Assembly: GCA_015655035.1 (NCBI GenBank)
Contig: JAATFS010000353.1
Coordinates: 1-40,447, forward strand
Reading direction: 5' to 3'
Length of the DNA stretch: 40,447 bases
Source of the DNA: Lysobacterales bacterium
GTDB taxonomy: Bacteria > Pseudomonadota > Gammaproteobacteria > Xanthomonadales > Xanthomonadaceae
Each line of letters starts with the position of its first letter. Position 1 is the stretch's first letter. A program made the position numbers and the translations under genes. The notes under the pieces are model-generated. The model was not told where the DNA came from. It was given only the letters and a program-made list of their open reading frames with translations, and did no database searches. Positions 1 to 7,601 of this stretch are shown piece after piece.

Positions 1-1182
1 CAGGGCATCGACCTGCGCAAGGATCCGCTGGCGCTGCAGCGCCTGAAGGATGCCGCCGAGCGCGCGAAGATCGAGCTGTCGACCTCGCAGCAGACCGAAG
101 TCAACCTGCCGTACGTGACGGCCGATGCTTCCGGTCCCAAGCACCTGAACATCAAGCTGACCCGCGCCAAGCTGGAAGCGCTGGTCGAGGATCTGGTCAA
201 GAAGTCGATCGAGCCGTGCCGTACCGCGCTGAACGATGCCGGCCTGCGCGCCAGCGACGTCAACGAAGTGATCCTGGTCGGCGGCCAGACCCGCATGCCG
301 AAGGTGCAGCAGGCGGTGGCCGATTTCTTCGGCAAGGAACCGCGCAAGGACGTCAACCCGGACGAGGCCGTGGCCTTGGGCGCGGCGATCCAGGGCGGCG
401 TGCTGGCCGGCGACGTCAAGGACGTGCTGCTGCTGGACGTGACCCCGCTGTCGCTGGGCATCGAGACCATGGGCGGCGTGTTCACCAAGATCATCGAGAA
501 GAACACCACGATCCCGACCAAGGCCTCGCAGACCTTCTCCACCGCCGAGGACAACCAGTCCGCCGTGACCGTGCATGTATTGCAGGGTGAGCGCGAACAG
601 GCCCGCTTCAACAAGTCGCTGGCCAAGTTCGATCTGTCCGGCATCGAGCCGGCTCCGCGCGGCCTGCCGCAGGTCGAGGTGTCCTTCGACATCGATGCCA
701 ACGGCATCCTGCACGTGTCGGCCAAGGACAAGAAGACCAACAAGGAACAGAAGGTCGAGATCAAGGCCGGTTCAGGCCTGTCCGACGACGAGATCGCACG
801 GATGGTCGCCGACGCTGAAGCCAACCGAGAAGAGGACAAGAAGTTCCACGAGCTGGTGCAGACCCGCAACCAGGCCGACGGCCTGATCCATGCGACCCGC
901 ACCGCGATCACCGAACACGGCAGCAAGGTGGGCGGCGATGTGATCGGCAAGGTCGAGGCTGCGCTGGCCGACCTGGAGACCGCGCTGAAGGGTGACGACA
1001 AGGCGCAGATCGAGTCGCGCAGCAAGGCGCTCGAGGAAGCCGGCCAGTCGCTCTATGCGGCAGCGGCGGCAGCCGAACAGGGCGCAGGCGCGGGCGCCGA
1101 TCCGGGTGCGCAGGCAGCTGGCAAGGCCGCCGACGACGTGGTCGATGCCGAGTTCACCGAAGTCAAGGACGACAAGAAGTAA
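1..1182 (+). CDS. dnaK: Chaperone protein DnaK (Hsp70), 5' end outside window
   Basis: Hsp70 chaperone: it binds unfolded peptides in an ATP cycle driven by DnaJ and GrpE in the cytoplasm. The reading frame is open from base 1, so the start lies upstream. About 393 residues remain, matching E. coli DnaK from roughly residue 245 to the end. Visible are the ATPase-domain segment ILVGGQTRMPKVQ, the linker region DVLLLDVTPLSLGIETMGG, the substrate-binding domain (SVSF-like beta region ending DIDANGILHVSAKDK), the helical lid, and the acidic C-terminus DDVVDAEFTEVKDDKK, where the DnaK-type EEVD-like tail is expected. The stop is TAA at 1180-1182. dnaJ follows after 159 bp on the same strand, the usual heat-shock order. 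The identity is certain; only the 5' boundary is missing. Confidence 0.98.
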   Translation, partial: QGIDLRKDPLALQRLKDAAERAKIELSTSQQTEVNLPYVTADASGPKHLNIKLTRAKLEALVEDLVKKSIEPCRTALNDAGLRASDVNEVILVGGQTRMPKVQQAVADFFGKEPRKDVNPDEAVALGAAIQGGVLAGDVKDVLLLDVTPLSLGIETMGGVFTKIIEKNTTIPTKASQTFSTAEDNQSAVTVHVLQGEREQARFNKSLAKFDLSGIEPAPRGLPQVEVSFDIDANGILHVSAKDKKTNKEQKVEIKAGSGLSDDEIARMVADAEANREEDKKFHELVQTRNQADGLIHATRTAITEHGSKVGGDVIGKVEAALADLETALKGDDKAQIESRSKALEEAGQSLYAAAAAAEQGAGAGADPGAQAAGKAADDVVDAEFTEVKDDKK

Positions 1183-1187
1183 GCCGT

Positions 1188-1338
1188 GATTCGGGAGTCG
1201 GGAAGGGAGCGCCGGGCGCCGATGCGCGCCCGGCGCTTCCCGCCCGATATCCTCTGCGCATCGCGTCGCGGGAGCGGATCAGCGCAGGCTGTCCGCTTTT
1301 GCGTTTAACGAACCAAGAATCACGAATCCCGAATTCCG
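1188..1338. repeat. Inverted degenerate GGGATTCG-type short repeats flanking the dnaK-dnaJ hairpin
   Basis: At 1188-1203 the plus strand reads gattcgggagtcggga. At 1310-1338 the minus strand reads a related run (ggaattcgggattcgtgat). Similar degenerate copies occur at about 8198-8212 and 37907-37938. They resemble the short GGGATTCG-like intergenic repeats common in Xanthomonas chromosomes. I know of no function. Confidence 0.4.
1208..1237 (+). other. Strong hairpin between dnaK and dnaJ
   Basis: The arms agcgccgggcgc (1208-1219) and gcgcccggcgct (1226-1237) form a perfect 12-bp stem with a 6-nt loop. No T-tract follows, so it may act as a partial terminator or as an mRNA-stabilising structure that sets the DnaK:DnaJ ratio. 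The structure is seen directly; the role is inference. Confidence 0.6.
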
Positions 1339-1341
1339 CTT

Positions 1342-2478
1342 ATGAGCAAACGCGATTACTACGAAGTCCTGGGCGTGGCCCGTGGCGCCAGCGATGAGGA
1401 ACTGAAGAAGGCCTATCGGCGCTGCGCGATGAAACATCACCCGGACCGCAATCCGGACGATGCCACGGCCGAGGCCGCGTTCAAGGAGTGCAAGGAGGCC
1501 TACGAGGTCCTGTCCGACGGCAATAAGCGCCGGATGTACGACGCGCATGGCCATGCGGCGTTCGAGCACGGCATGGGCGGCGGCGGTGGCGGTGGTCCGG
1601 GCGGGCCGGACATGGGCGACATCTTTGGCGACATCTTCGGCAACATCTTCGGAGGTGCCGGCGGCGGCGGTTCGCGTTCCGCGCGACGCGGTGCCGATAT
1701 CGGCTACGTGCTGGAGCTGGACCTGGAAGAGGCGGTCGCCGGCACCGAACGGCGGGTCGAGATTCCGACCATGGTCGAGTGCGAACCCTGCCACGGCAGC
1801 GGCTCGGATGACGGCAAGGTCGAGACCTGCGCCACCTGCCACGGACATGGCCAGGTACGTATCCAGCGTGGCATCTTTGCCATGCAGCAGAGCTGCCCGC
1901 ATTGTGGTGGACGCGGCAGCATCATCAAGAATCCTTGCGCGGCCTGCCACGGCGCCGGCCGTGTGGAAGAAGAAAAAGTCCTGTCGGTCAAGATTCCGGC
2001 CGGTGTCGATACCGGCGATCGCATCCGCCTGTCGGGCGAGGGCGAGGCCGGTCCTGCCGGCACGCCAGCCGGTGACCTGTATGTGGAAGTTCGGGTGCGC
2101 GAGCATGCGATCTTCCAGCGCGATGGCGACGACCTGCATTGCGAGGTGCCGATCCGGATCTCGCAGGCCGCGCTCGGCGATACCGTGCGCGTAGCAACGC
2201 TTGGTGGCGAGGCGGAGATCCGCATACCCGCCGAGACCCAGACCGGCAAGCTGTTCCGGTTGCGCGGCAAGGGCGTGCGTTCGGTGCGCAGCCGCACCGA
2301 GGGCGATCTGTACTGCCGCGTGGTGGTGGAGACGCCGGTCAATCTCACTGTCGATCAGCGCAAGTTGCTGGAGCAATTCGAATCGACCTTTACCGGCGAG
2401 GATGCGCGCAAGCACTCGCCCAAGTCGGCGACTTTCATCGATGGCGTCAAGGGCTTCTGGGATCGGATGACGTCGTAA
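1342..2478 (+). CDS. dnaJ: Chaperone protein DnaJ (Hsp40)
   Basis: Co-chaperone that delivers unfolded clients to DnaK and stimulates its ATPase. It is 378 residues long, the usual size for type I DnaJ. The J domain spans residues 1-70 with the HPD motif at H33-P34-D35. A glycine/phenylalanine linker follows (repeated GDIFG-type units after a poly-glycine run at about 75-110). The zinc-binding domain has all four CxxCxGxG repeats (CEPCHGSG, CATCHGHG, CPHCGGRG, CAACHGAG). The C-terminal beta-sandwich domains end at residue 378. The start is ATG; no clear Shine-Dalgarno is visible. It lies downstream of dnaK and is probably partly cotranscribed with it, with a hairpin between. A terminator-like hairpin follows at 2571-2595. 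Confidence 0.98.
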   Translation: MSKRDYYEVLGVARGASDEELKKAYRRCAMKHHPDRNPDDATAEAAFKECKEAYEVLSDGNKRRMYDAHGHAAFEHGMGGGGGGGPGGPDMGDIFGDIFGNIFGGAGGGGSRSARRGADIGYVLELDLEEAVAGTERRVEIPTMVECEPCHGSGSDDGKVETCATCHGHGQVRIQRGIFAMQQSCPHCGGRGSIIKNPCAACHGAGRVEEEKVLSVKIPAGVDTGDRIRLSGEGEAGPAGTPAGDLYVEVRVREHAIFQRDGDDLHCEVPIRISQAALGDTVRVATLGGEAEIRIPAETQTGKLFRLRGKGVRSVRSRTEGDLYCRVVVETPVNLTVDQRKLLEQFESTFTGEDARKHSPKSATFIDGVKGFWDRMTS

Positions 2479-2570
2479 CGCAGCCCACGGGGCAGGTTGC
2501 GCCGCCTCGATTTTGCTGCACAAAACCGCAGGTCTCGCTCTTGCCTTGCCTATCCCTGCGCCTGTCGGCG

Positions 2571-2595
2571 CGCCTCCCTTCACGGAAGGGAGGCG
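2571..2595 (+). terminator. Hairpin terminator candidate after dnaJ
   Basis: Perfect 11-bp stem cgcctcccttc / gaagggaggcg with a 3-nt loop (acg), about 95 bp after the dnaJ stop. No long T-run follows, only gttgc. It is placed where the chaperone operon should end. Confidence 0.6.
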
Positions 2596-2695
2596 TTGCA
2601 GAGGCATTGTCGTGCGATGGCGCGGTCCGGCGCCAGGTTCGTCGGGCCGGAAAGATTCAGAAGAAAACAGTGGGTCACGGCTCCTCCTGCGGCCC

Positions 2696-2701
2696 TAGAA
2701 T
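2696..2701 (+). promoter_or_regulatory. Candidate -10 box for pdxY
   Basis: TAGAAT ends 6 nt before the chosen pdxY ATG (2708). There is no Shine-Dalgarno in between and no good -35. If it is used, transcription would start at or very near the A of the start codon, giving a leaderless mRNA. Confidence 0.35.
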
Positions 2702-2707
2702 GAATGC

Positions 2708-3616
2708 ATGAACGCCACTACTGAAAGTCACCTCGTCCATGGCCGCCGCCAGCGCCCGGACGGTCCCGCGCCGATCGACATCATCTCGGTGCAGTCGCAG
2801 CTCGTTTACGGCCATGCCGGCAACAGCGCCGCAGTGCCGCCATTGCGTGCGCTCGGCCTGCGCGTGGCGGAGATCCCGACCACCTTGCTCAGCAACGCGC
2901 CGTTCTACGCCACGCTACGCGGCCGCATCCTGCCGGTGGACTGGTTTGCCGACCTATTGCTGGGCGCCAGCGAGCGCGCCTTGCCGCAACGCGCGCGCAT
3001 GCTGATCTCCGGCTACTTCGGCAGCCTGGCCAATGGCGAAGCGTTCGCCGACTGGCTGGAGCAGATCCTGCCGCAGTCGCCGCAGTTGCGCTATTGCCTG
3101 GATCCGGTGATCGGCGACACCCACACCGGCGCTTACGTCGAGGCCGGATTGGAGCAGGTGTTCGTCGAGCGGTTGTTGCCGCATGCGTGGCTGGTCACGC
3201 CGAACGCATTCGAGCTGGGGCGACTCACCGGACTGCCGAGCCTGGCGCAGGATGAGGCGATCACGGCCGCGCGGGTATTGCTCGAGCGCGGGCCGCAATG
3301 GGTGCTGGCACATAGCGTGGCCGGCGCCCCGGGCGAACTGGTGACGCTGGCGGTCAGCGGCGATGCGGTGTATCGCTGGTCCTCGCCGCATCTGCCGGTG
3401 GACGTGGCTGGTACCGGCGACGTGCTGATGGCGTTGCTGGTGGGATTCCTGCTCAACGGCGAGAGCTTCGAGAGCGCGGTCGGGCGTGCGCTGGCCGGTG
3501 TGCACACCGCGCTGGAGGCAACGCTGGCGGCCGGCTACGAGGAATTCGACATCCTGGCCGCAGTGCCGGCGGCGTTGTCCTCGGCCACGCGCTTCCATGT
3601 CGAGCGGATCGCATGA
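2708..3616 (+). CDS. pdxY: Pyridoxal kinase (PdxY-type)
   Basis: ATP-dependent kinase of the vitamin B6 salvage pathway: it phosphorylates pyridoxal (or other B6 vitamers) to the 5'-phosphate in the cytoplasm. At 302 residues it is slightly longer than the E. coli PdxY/PdxK proteins because of an N-terminal extension of about 20 residues. Family marks are the N-terminal IDIISVQSQLVYGHAGNSAA segment, the TPNAFELGRLTG region, and the ribokinase-superfamily anion-hole/catalytic motif DVAGTGDVLMALLVG near residue 235, with the catalytic Asp in GTGD. Two ATGs lie 4 nt apart (2704 and 2708); only 2708 is in frame. The stop overlaps the next gene's start (ATGA), so the two are translationally coupled. 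PdxY versus PdxK specificity cannot be settled from sequence alone. Confidence 0.93.
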   Translation: MNATTESHLVHGRRQRPDGPAPIDIISVQSQLVYGHAGNSAAVPPLRALGLRVAEIPTTLLSNAPFYATLRGRILPVDWFADLLLGASERALPQRARMLISGYFGSLANGEAFADWLEQILPQSPQLRYCLDPVIGDTHTGAYVEAGLEQVFVERLLPHAWLVTPNAFELGRLTGLPSLAQDEAITAARVLLERGPQWVLAHSVAGAPGELVTLAVSGDAVYRWSSPHLPVDVAGTGDVLMALLVGFLLNGESFESAVGRALAGVHTALEATLAAGYEEFDILAAVPAALSSATRFHVERIA

Positions 3617-4725
3617 AAGCCAATCCCGTTGTCGGCATCGTCGGTAGCGCCGGTGCCTATGGCCGTTGGTTGACGCAGTTCCTGTCGCGCCAGATGGGGC
3701 TGGATGTGATCGGGCACGACCCGGTCGCGCCGGAATCGCTGGGCGAGGCGGAACTGCTGGCGCGTGCCGACGTGCTGATCTTCTCTGCGCCGATTCGGCA
3801 TACGCCCGAGCTGATCCGGCACTACGCTGTGCTGGGCGGTGGACGCGAGCGCGAGCAGCTGTGGCTGGACATCACCTCGATCAAGCAGGCGCCGGTGGCG
3901 GCGATGCTGGAATCGTCAGCCGAGGTGGTGGGCCTGCATCCGATGACCGCACCGCCCAAGTCGCCCACGCTCAAGGGCCGCGTAATGGTGGTGTGCGAGG
4001 CCCGTGTGCAGCGTTGGCGGCCCTGGGTGCAGCAGCTGTGCACGGCGCTGGAAGCCGAGTGCGTGCACACCACGCCCGAGCACCATGATCGGGTGATGGC
4101 GTTGGTGCAGGCGATGGTGCATGCCACTCACCTGGCGCAGGCGGGGGTGTTGCGCGACTACGTGCCGATGCTGGGCGAGTTGCAGGCGCTGATGCCGTAT
4201 CGCTCGGCCTCGTTTGAGCTGGATACCGCGATCATCGCGCGGATCCTGTCACTGAATCCCTCGATCTACGAGGACATCCAGTTCGGCAATCCGTACGTAG
4301 CGGAAATGCTCGATCGCCTGCTCGATCAGCTGCAGACGTTGCGCGAGCTGGTGCGGCGCGGCGACGACGCGGCACGCGCGCAGTTTCGCAGCAGATTCCT
4401 GCTCGACAATCGCCGCGCACTGGGCGATACCGCGCTGGCCGATGGCAACTACAGCTACGAGCGCGTGGGCTATCTGCTCGCCGACCTCACCGAAGCGCTG
4501 GCGCTGAGCGTCTATCTGCCGGAGGACCGGGCCGGCTCGCTGCGTGCGCTGCTGCATGTATTCGAGCGGCACGGTATCAGCCTGTCGTCGATCCACTCGT
4601 CGCGTACGCCGGCAGGCGAGCTGCATTTCCGTATCGGTTTCGATCATGCCAGCGAAGCGGCGGCGCTGGCTGCGGCGGCACGCGAGATCGACAACAGCGG
4701 CATCGGTCGGGTACTGGCGCGCTGA
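3613..4725 (+). CDS. tyrA: Prephenate dehydrogenase with C-terminal ACT-like domain
   Basis: NAD(P)-dependent oxidative decarboxylation of prephenate to 4-hydroxyphenylpyruvate, the tyrosine branch of aromatic amino acid synthesis. It has 370 residues. The Rossmann nucleotide-binding segment is at the N-terminus (VGIVGSAGAYGRWLTQFL, a GxxGxxG variant). The substrate-side motif GLHPMTAPPKSPTLKG is near residue 115. The helical dimerisation domain follows, with the conserved HHDRVMALVQAMVHATHLA histidine segment. The C-terminal ~70 residues (LRALLHVFERHGISLSSIHSSRT) look like an ACT domain, which in this family commonly gives feedback control by tyrosine. There is no chorismate mutase domain. 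The start overlaps pdxY by 4 bp. HPMT replaces the more usual HPMF. Confidence 0.93.
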   Translation: MKANPVVGIVGSAGAYGRWLTQFLSRQMGLDVIGHDPVAPESLGEAELLARADVLIFSAPIRHTPELIRHYAVLGGGREREQLWLDITSIKQAPVAAMLESSAEVVGLHPMTAPPKSPTLKGRVMVVCEARVQRWRPWVQQLCTALEAECVHTTPEHHDRVMALVQAMVHATHLAQAGVLRDYVPMLGELQALMPYRSASFELDTAIIARILSLNPSIYEDIQFGNPYVAEMLDRLLDQLQTLRELVRRGDDAARAQFRSRFLLDNRRALGDTALADGNYSYERVGYLLADLTEALALSVYLPEDRAGSLRALLHVFERHGISLSSIHSSRTPAGELHFRIGFDHASEAAALAAAAREIDNSGIGRVLAR

Positions 4726-4731
4726 TCCGCA

Positions 4732-4756
4732 TTCATCCACAGGCGATGTGGATGAA
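4732..4756 (+). terminator. Perfect 10-bp inverted repeat after tyrA
   Basis: Arms ttcatccaca (4732-4741) and tgtggatgaa (4747-4756) with a 5-nt loop lie 6 bp after the tyrA stop. It could be a weak terminator, but it has no T-tract. Each arm is also one base away from a DnaA box (see next entry). Confidence 0.45.
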
Positions 4757-4778
4757 AGGTGGCCAAAGGTGTGGATAA
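4733..4778. promoter_or_regulatory. Cluster of DnaA-box-like sites
   Basis: TGTGGATAA at 4770-4778 is, on the minus strand, a perfect consensus DnaA box (TTATCCACA). TCATCCACA at 4733-4741 and its mirror image at 4747-4755 each differ by one base. That gives three DnaA-like 9-mers in 46 bp between convergent genes. There is no AT-rich unwinding element or replication gene nearby, so this is not an origin. Confidence 0.35.
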
Positions 4779-4854
4779 CCTGCGTGCGGCCTTGCTGCCC
4801 CAGCTATCCGCCCGGGGTGGTCAATAAATGACCAGGCCGATGGACGTACCGCGT

Positions 4855-5052
4855 CTACACCAAAGACAACTTCAATTCGCCGCCTGCGGTGGAAAAGGTC
4901 TGGCCCTGGCGGATCAGGCGTCTGCCATCGGCGAGCTCGTAGCGCGGAGATTCTTCGCCGGTGCGGGCCGGATTCGAGGCATTGTCGCGGAATTCGATGA
5001 CCACGTAGGTCTCGCCGTCGTCGCTGTGAGCGGGAAATTGCCGGAAGGACAT
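4855..5052 (-). CDS. Small hypothetical protein, 65 aa
   Basis: I do not recognise a family. The longer open frame reaches back to 5172, but ATG at 5052 is preceded by an excellent Shine-Dalgarno (aggaggtgtgtg before the ATG), so I choose that start. The product begins MSFRQFPAHSDDGETYVVIE. It is acidic and hydrophilic with no signal peptide or membrane segment. It looks like a small beta-rich cytoplasmic protein: the pattern YVVIEFRD...YELADGRRLI resembles short alternating strands. It ends with TAG. It lies downstream of the ABC exporter gene on the same strand, after an 85-bp gap, so it may be read from the same transcript or from its own promoter. The strong ribosome site and protein-like composition support a real gene. 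Confidence 0.65.
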   Translation of the reverse strand: MSFRQFPAHSDDGETYVVIEFRDNASNPARTGEESPRYELADGRRLIRQGQTFSTAGGELKLSLV

Positions 5053-5137
5053 CACACACCTCCTGCGGGTTGCGAAGGGCGCCAGGCCAGAAAGCCGGCG
5101 ACGCGAGCATGCGCAGGCGAGCGTTAGCAAGACGTCA

Positions 5138-6907
5138 TCAATCGATGAATTGCAGCTTCGCAAGCTCGGCATAGAGGCCGCCTTGGGCGATCAGCTCGGC
5201 GTGGGTGCCCTGGGCGACGATGCGTCCATGCTCCATCACCGCGATACGGTCGGCCTTGAGCACGGTGGCCAGACGATGCGCGATCACCAGGGTGGTGCGG
5301 CCGGCCATCAAGCGTTCCAGCGCTTGCTGCACCGCGCGCTCGCTTTGCGCGTCCAGTGCGCTGGTGGCCTCATCGAGCAGCAGGATCGGTGCGTCCTTGA
5401 GCAGTGCGCGGGCGATCGCGACACGTTGTTGCTGGCCGCCGGACAGGCGTGCACCGCGTTCGCCCAGCTCGCTGGCGTACCCCTGAGGCAACTGTTGAAT
5501 GAATTCATCGGCTTCGGCCGCGCGCGCGGCCGCTTCCAGTTCGGCATCGCTGGCGTGCAGGCGGCCGTAGCGGATGTTGTCGGCGGCGCTGGCGGCGAAC
5601 AGGGTCGGTTGCTGCGGCACCAGTGCGATCTGCTCACGCAACGCGCCTGGATCGACCTGGCGGACGTCCACGCCGTCGATCGAGACGTGGCCCGATTGCG
5701 GATCGTGGAAACGCAGCAGCATCGACAGCACGGTGCTCTTGCCGGCGCCGGACGGGCCGACCAATGCCACGGTCTCGCCGGGGCGCAGGTGCAGGTCGAA
5801 ACCGGACAGCGCCGGCAGGTCGGGGCGCTGCGGATAGTGGAAGACGACTTGGTCGAAGCGGATATCCCCGCGCAGCGGCTGCGGCAACGCCTGCGGGTGG
5901 GCGGGGGCGACGATGCCGGGCTGTTCGTGCAACAGCTCGGCGATGCGGCCCATGCCGCCAGCGGCGCGTTGCAGCTCGTTCCACACCTCGGCCAGCGAAC
6001 CCACCGAGCCGCCGCCGATCAAGGCGTACAGCACGAACTGGCCGAGTGTCCCCATCGTCATGTTCCCGGCAATCACATCGTGCGCGCCAGACCACAGCAC
6101 CAGCACGATGGCACCGAACACCAGCACGATCGACAACGCGGTGACCCAGGCTTGGGTGCGGATGCGTCGCTGCGCGGTCTGGATCGAGACCTCCAGCGCG
6201 GCGTCGAAACGCTCGCGTTCATAGCGCTCGCGGGCGTGTGCCTGGACCGTCCGCACTGCGCCCAGCGTCTCGGCGGCCAAGGTGTTGGCGTCGGCGACGC
6301 GATCCTGGCTGGCCCGTGCCACCTTGCGCAGCTGGCGCGCGCCGAGCACGATCGGCAGCACCGCCAGCGGGATGCCGAGCAATGCGAATGCGGCCAGGCG
6401 CGGGCTGGTGACGAACAGCATCGCCAACGCGCCGACCACGGTAACGCTGCTGCGCAACGCCACCGACATGGTCGAGCCGATCACGCTGCGCAGCAGTTCG
6501 CTGTCGGCCGAAAGCCGCGAAACCAGCTCGCCGCTGCGGCTGCGGTCGTGGAATCCGGCATCCAGTCCGATGAGGTGGGCATACAGCTGGCTGCGCAGGT
6601 CGGCCACCACCTTCTCGCCGAGTAGCGAAACGAAATAGAAACGCGCCGCCGTGGCCAGCGCCAGCACCACCGCCACCACGAACAGCAGCGCAAAGGCCTG
6701 GTTGATCTGTCCATCGCCGGAGAAGCCATGGTCGATCATCCGCTTGACCGCCGCCGGCAGGCTCAACGTTGCGGTCGAGGAAACGGCCAATGCGGCCAAC
6801 CAGGCCGAAAACAGGCCACGGTGGCGGCGGATGAACGGCCACAAGGTGCGCAGGCTACCTAGTCGGCCCAGCGGAGCGGGGCCGGGAGCGGCCTTGGGGT
6901 CATTCAT
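5138..6907 (-). CDS. ABC exporter, fused permease-ATPase (MsbA/LmrA-like)
   Basis: Half-transporter that should dimerise in the inner membrane to export a lipid or hydrophobic compound; the substrate cannot be told. At 589 residues it has the standard type IV ABC exporter layout: a six-helix transmembrane domain at about residues 25-315, then a nucleotide-binding domain from about 345. Walker A is GPSGAGKST (384-392), the Q-loop region is VPQQPTLF, the signature is LSGGQQQR (from 488), Walker B is ILLLDEATSALD (from 508), and the H-loop is VIAHR. Its start overlaps the end of the upstream yigZ-like gene by 8 bp (ATGAATGA), so the two are probably coupled. It is more like the short MsbA/multidrug group than the siderophore or peptide exporters. 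Confidence 0.93.
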   Translation of the reverse strand: MNDPKAAPGPAPLGRLGSLRTLWPFIRRHRGLFSAWLAALAVSSTATLSLPAAVKRMIDHGFSGDGQINQAFALLFVVAVVLALATAARFYFVSLLGEKVVADLRSQLYAHLIGLDAGFHDRSRSGELVSRLSADSELLRSVIGSTMSVALRSSVTVVGALAMLFVTSPRLAAFALLGIPLAVLPIVLGARQLRKVARASQDRVADANTLAAETLGAVRTVQAHARERYERERFDAALEVSIQTAQRRIRTQAWVTALSIVLVFGAIVLVLWSGAHDVIAGNMTMGTLGQFVLYALIGGGSVGSLAEVWNELQRAAGGMGRIAELLHEQPGIVAPAHPQALPQPLRGDIRFDQVVFHYPQRPDLPALSGFDLHLRPGETVALVGPSGAGKSTVLSMLLRFHDPQSGHVSIDGVDVRQVDPGALREQIALVPQQPTLFAASAADNIRYGRLHASDAELEAAARAAEADEFIQQLPQGYASELGERGARLSGGQQQRVAIARALLKDAPILLLDEATSALDAQSERAVQQALERLMAGRTTLVIAHRLATVLKADRIAVMEHGRIVAQGTHAELIAQGGLYAELAKLQFID

Positions 6908-7496
6908 GCGTATCGGTTTCCATGAAGCTCACACGATTCCGGGTGGCGTCGCGTAGCCGGCTTTTCAAGGTAGGAAGCTGATCGGAAGGCAACTGGATGC
7001 GTAGCCGCACGCCGTCCGGGTCGAAGTCTTCATGCTGCTTGCTGGCCGAGTGCTGCGCAAGCAGGGTGTGCACCACGCCAATGTCGTCGAATCCGCTATG
7101 CAGCTCGAGCAGGGACATCGGCGTAAGCGGCAGTCGCGGCGCAAGCCGCAGGCATTCGGCGGCGGTGCCACCGTAGGCGCGCACCAGGCCGCCGGCTCCA
7201 AGCTTGATGCCGCCGAACCAGCGGATCACCACCACTACAATGCGGTCGAAGCCTTGTCCATCGATCGCGGCGAGGATCGGCCGGCCGGCGGTGCCCGCAG
7301 GCTCACCGTCATCGCTGGAGCGGTACTCGCTGCCGTGGCGATAGGCCCAGCAGTTGTGGGTGGCATCGGCCACGCTCACCTGGCGTACGAAGTCGATGGC
7401 GCTGTCGGCGTTCTCGATCGGTGCGGCATGCGCGGTGAAGCGGCTGTGCTTGATTTCCTGGCTGTGGCTGACGGGGGCAGGGAGAGTGTCTGGCAT
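6900..7496 (-). CDS. yigZ: YigZ/IMPACT-family protein
   Basis: Member of the UPF0029/YigZ family, related to eukaryotic IMPACT. Its function in bacteria is poorly defined (nucleic-acid-linked roles have been proposed). About 198 residues from the chosen start, MPDTLPAPVSHSQEIKHSRF. The family core is clear: KHSRFTAHAAPIENADSAID, the ATHNCWAYRHG segment, the signature DGEPAGTAGRPIL, then RWFGGIKLGAGGLVRAYG and a C-terminal ferredoxin-like domain (DUF1949 type). An upstream in-frame ATG at 7526 exists, but a TAGAAT box at 7505-7510 lies between the two ATGs, favouring 7496. It overlaps the ABC exporter gene by 8 bp. Confidence 0.9.
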   Translation of the reverse strand: MPDTLPAPVSHSQEIKHSRFTAHAAPIENADSAIDFVRQVSVADATHNCWAYRHGSEYRSSDDGEPAGTAGRPILAAIDGQGFDRIVVVVIRWFGGIKLGAGGLVRAYGGTAAECLRLAPRLPLTPMSLLELHSGFDDIGVVHTLLAQHSASKQHEDFDPDGVRLRIQLPSDQLPTLKSRLRDATRNRVSFMETDTHE

Positions 7497-7504
7497 CGCC
7501 GGCC

Positions 7505-7510
7505 ATTCTA
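7505..7510 (-). promoter_or_regulatory. Candidate -10 box for yigZ, possibly leaderless
   Basis: On the minus strand TAGAAT is followed by 8 nt and then the ATG at 7496. No Shine-Dalgarno is present. The arrangement mirrors that upstream of pdxY and fits a leaderless or near-leaderless transcript. Confidence 0.35.
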
Positions 7511-7543
7511 TGACGGCAATACCCAAGGACAGCGGAATCGGAG

Positions 7544-7571
7544 GGCGCAGCGCCCGGGAAGGCGCTGCGCC
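7544..7571 (-). terminator. Hairpin terminator candidate after the LOG gene
   Basis: Perfect 11-bp stem ggcgcagcgcc / ggcgctgcgcc with a 6-nt loop, 31 bp past the stop of the LOG gene and upstream of yigZ. No T-run follows on the minus strand. Confidence 0.5.
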
Positions 7572-7601
7572 GCATCGCGGCCATCCGGATCCTGGCCGGC
7601 C

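Noticed and set aside
4733..4778. Chromosomal replication origin at the DnaA-box cluster
   Set aside because: No dnaA, dnaN or gyrB genes, no AT-rich unwinding region, and only three boxes.
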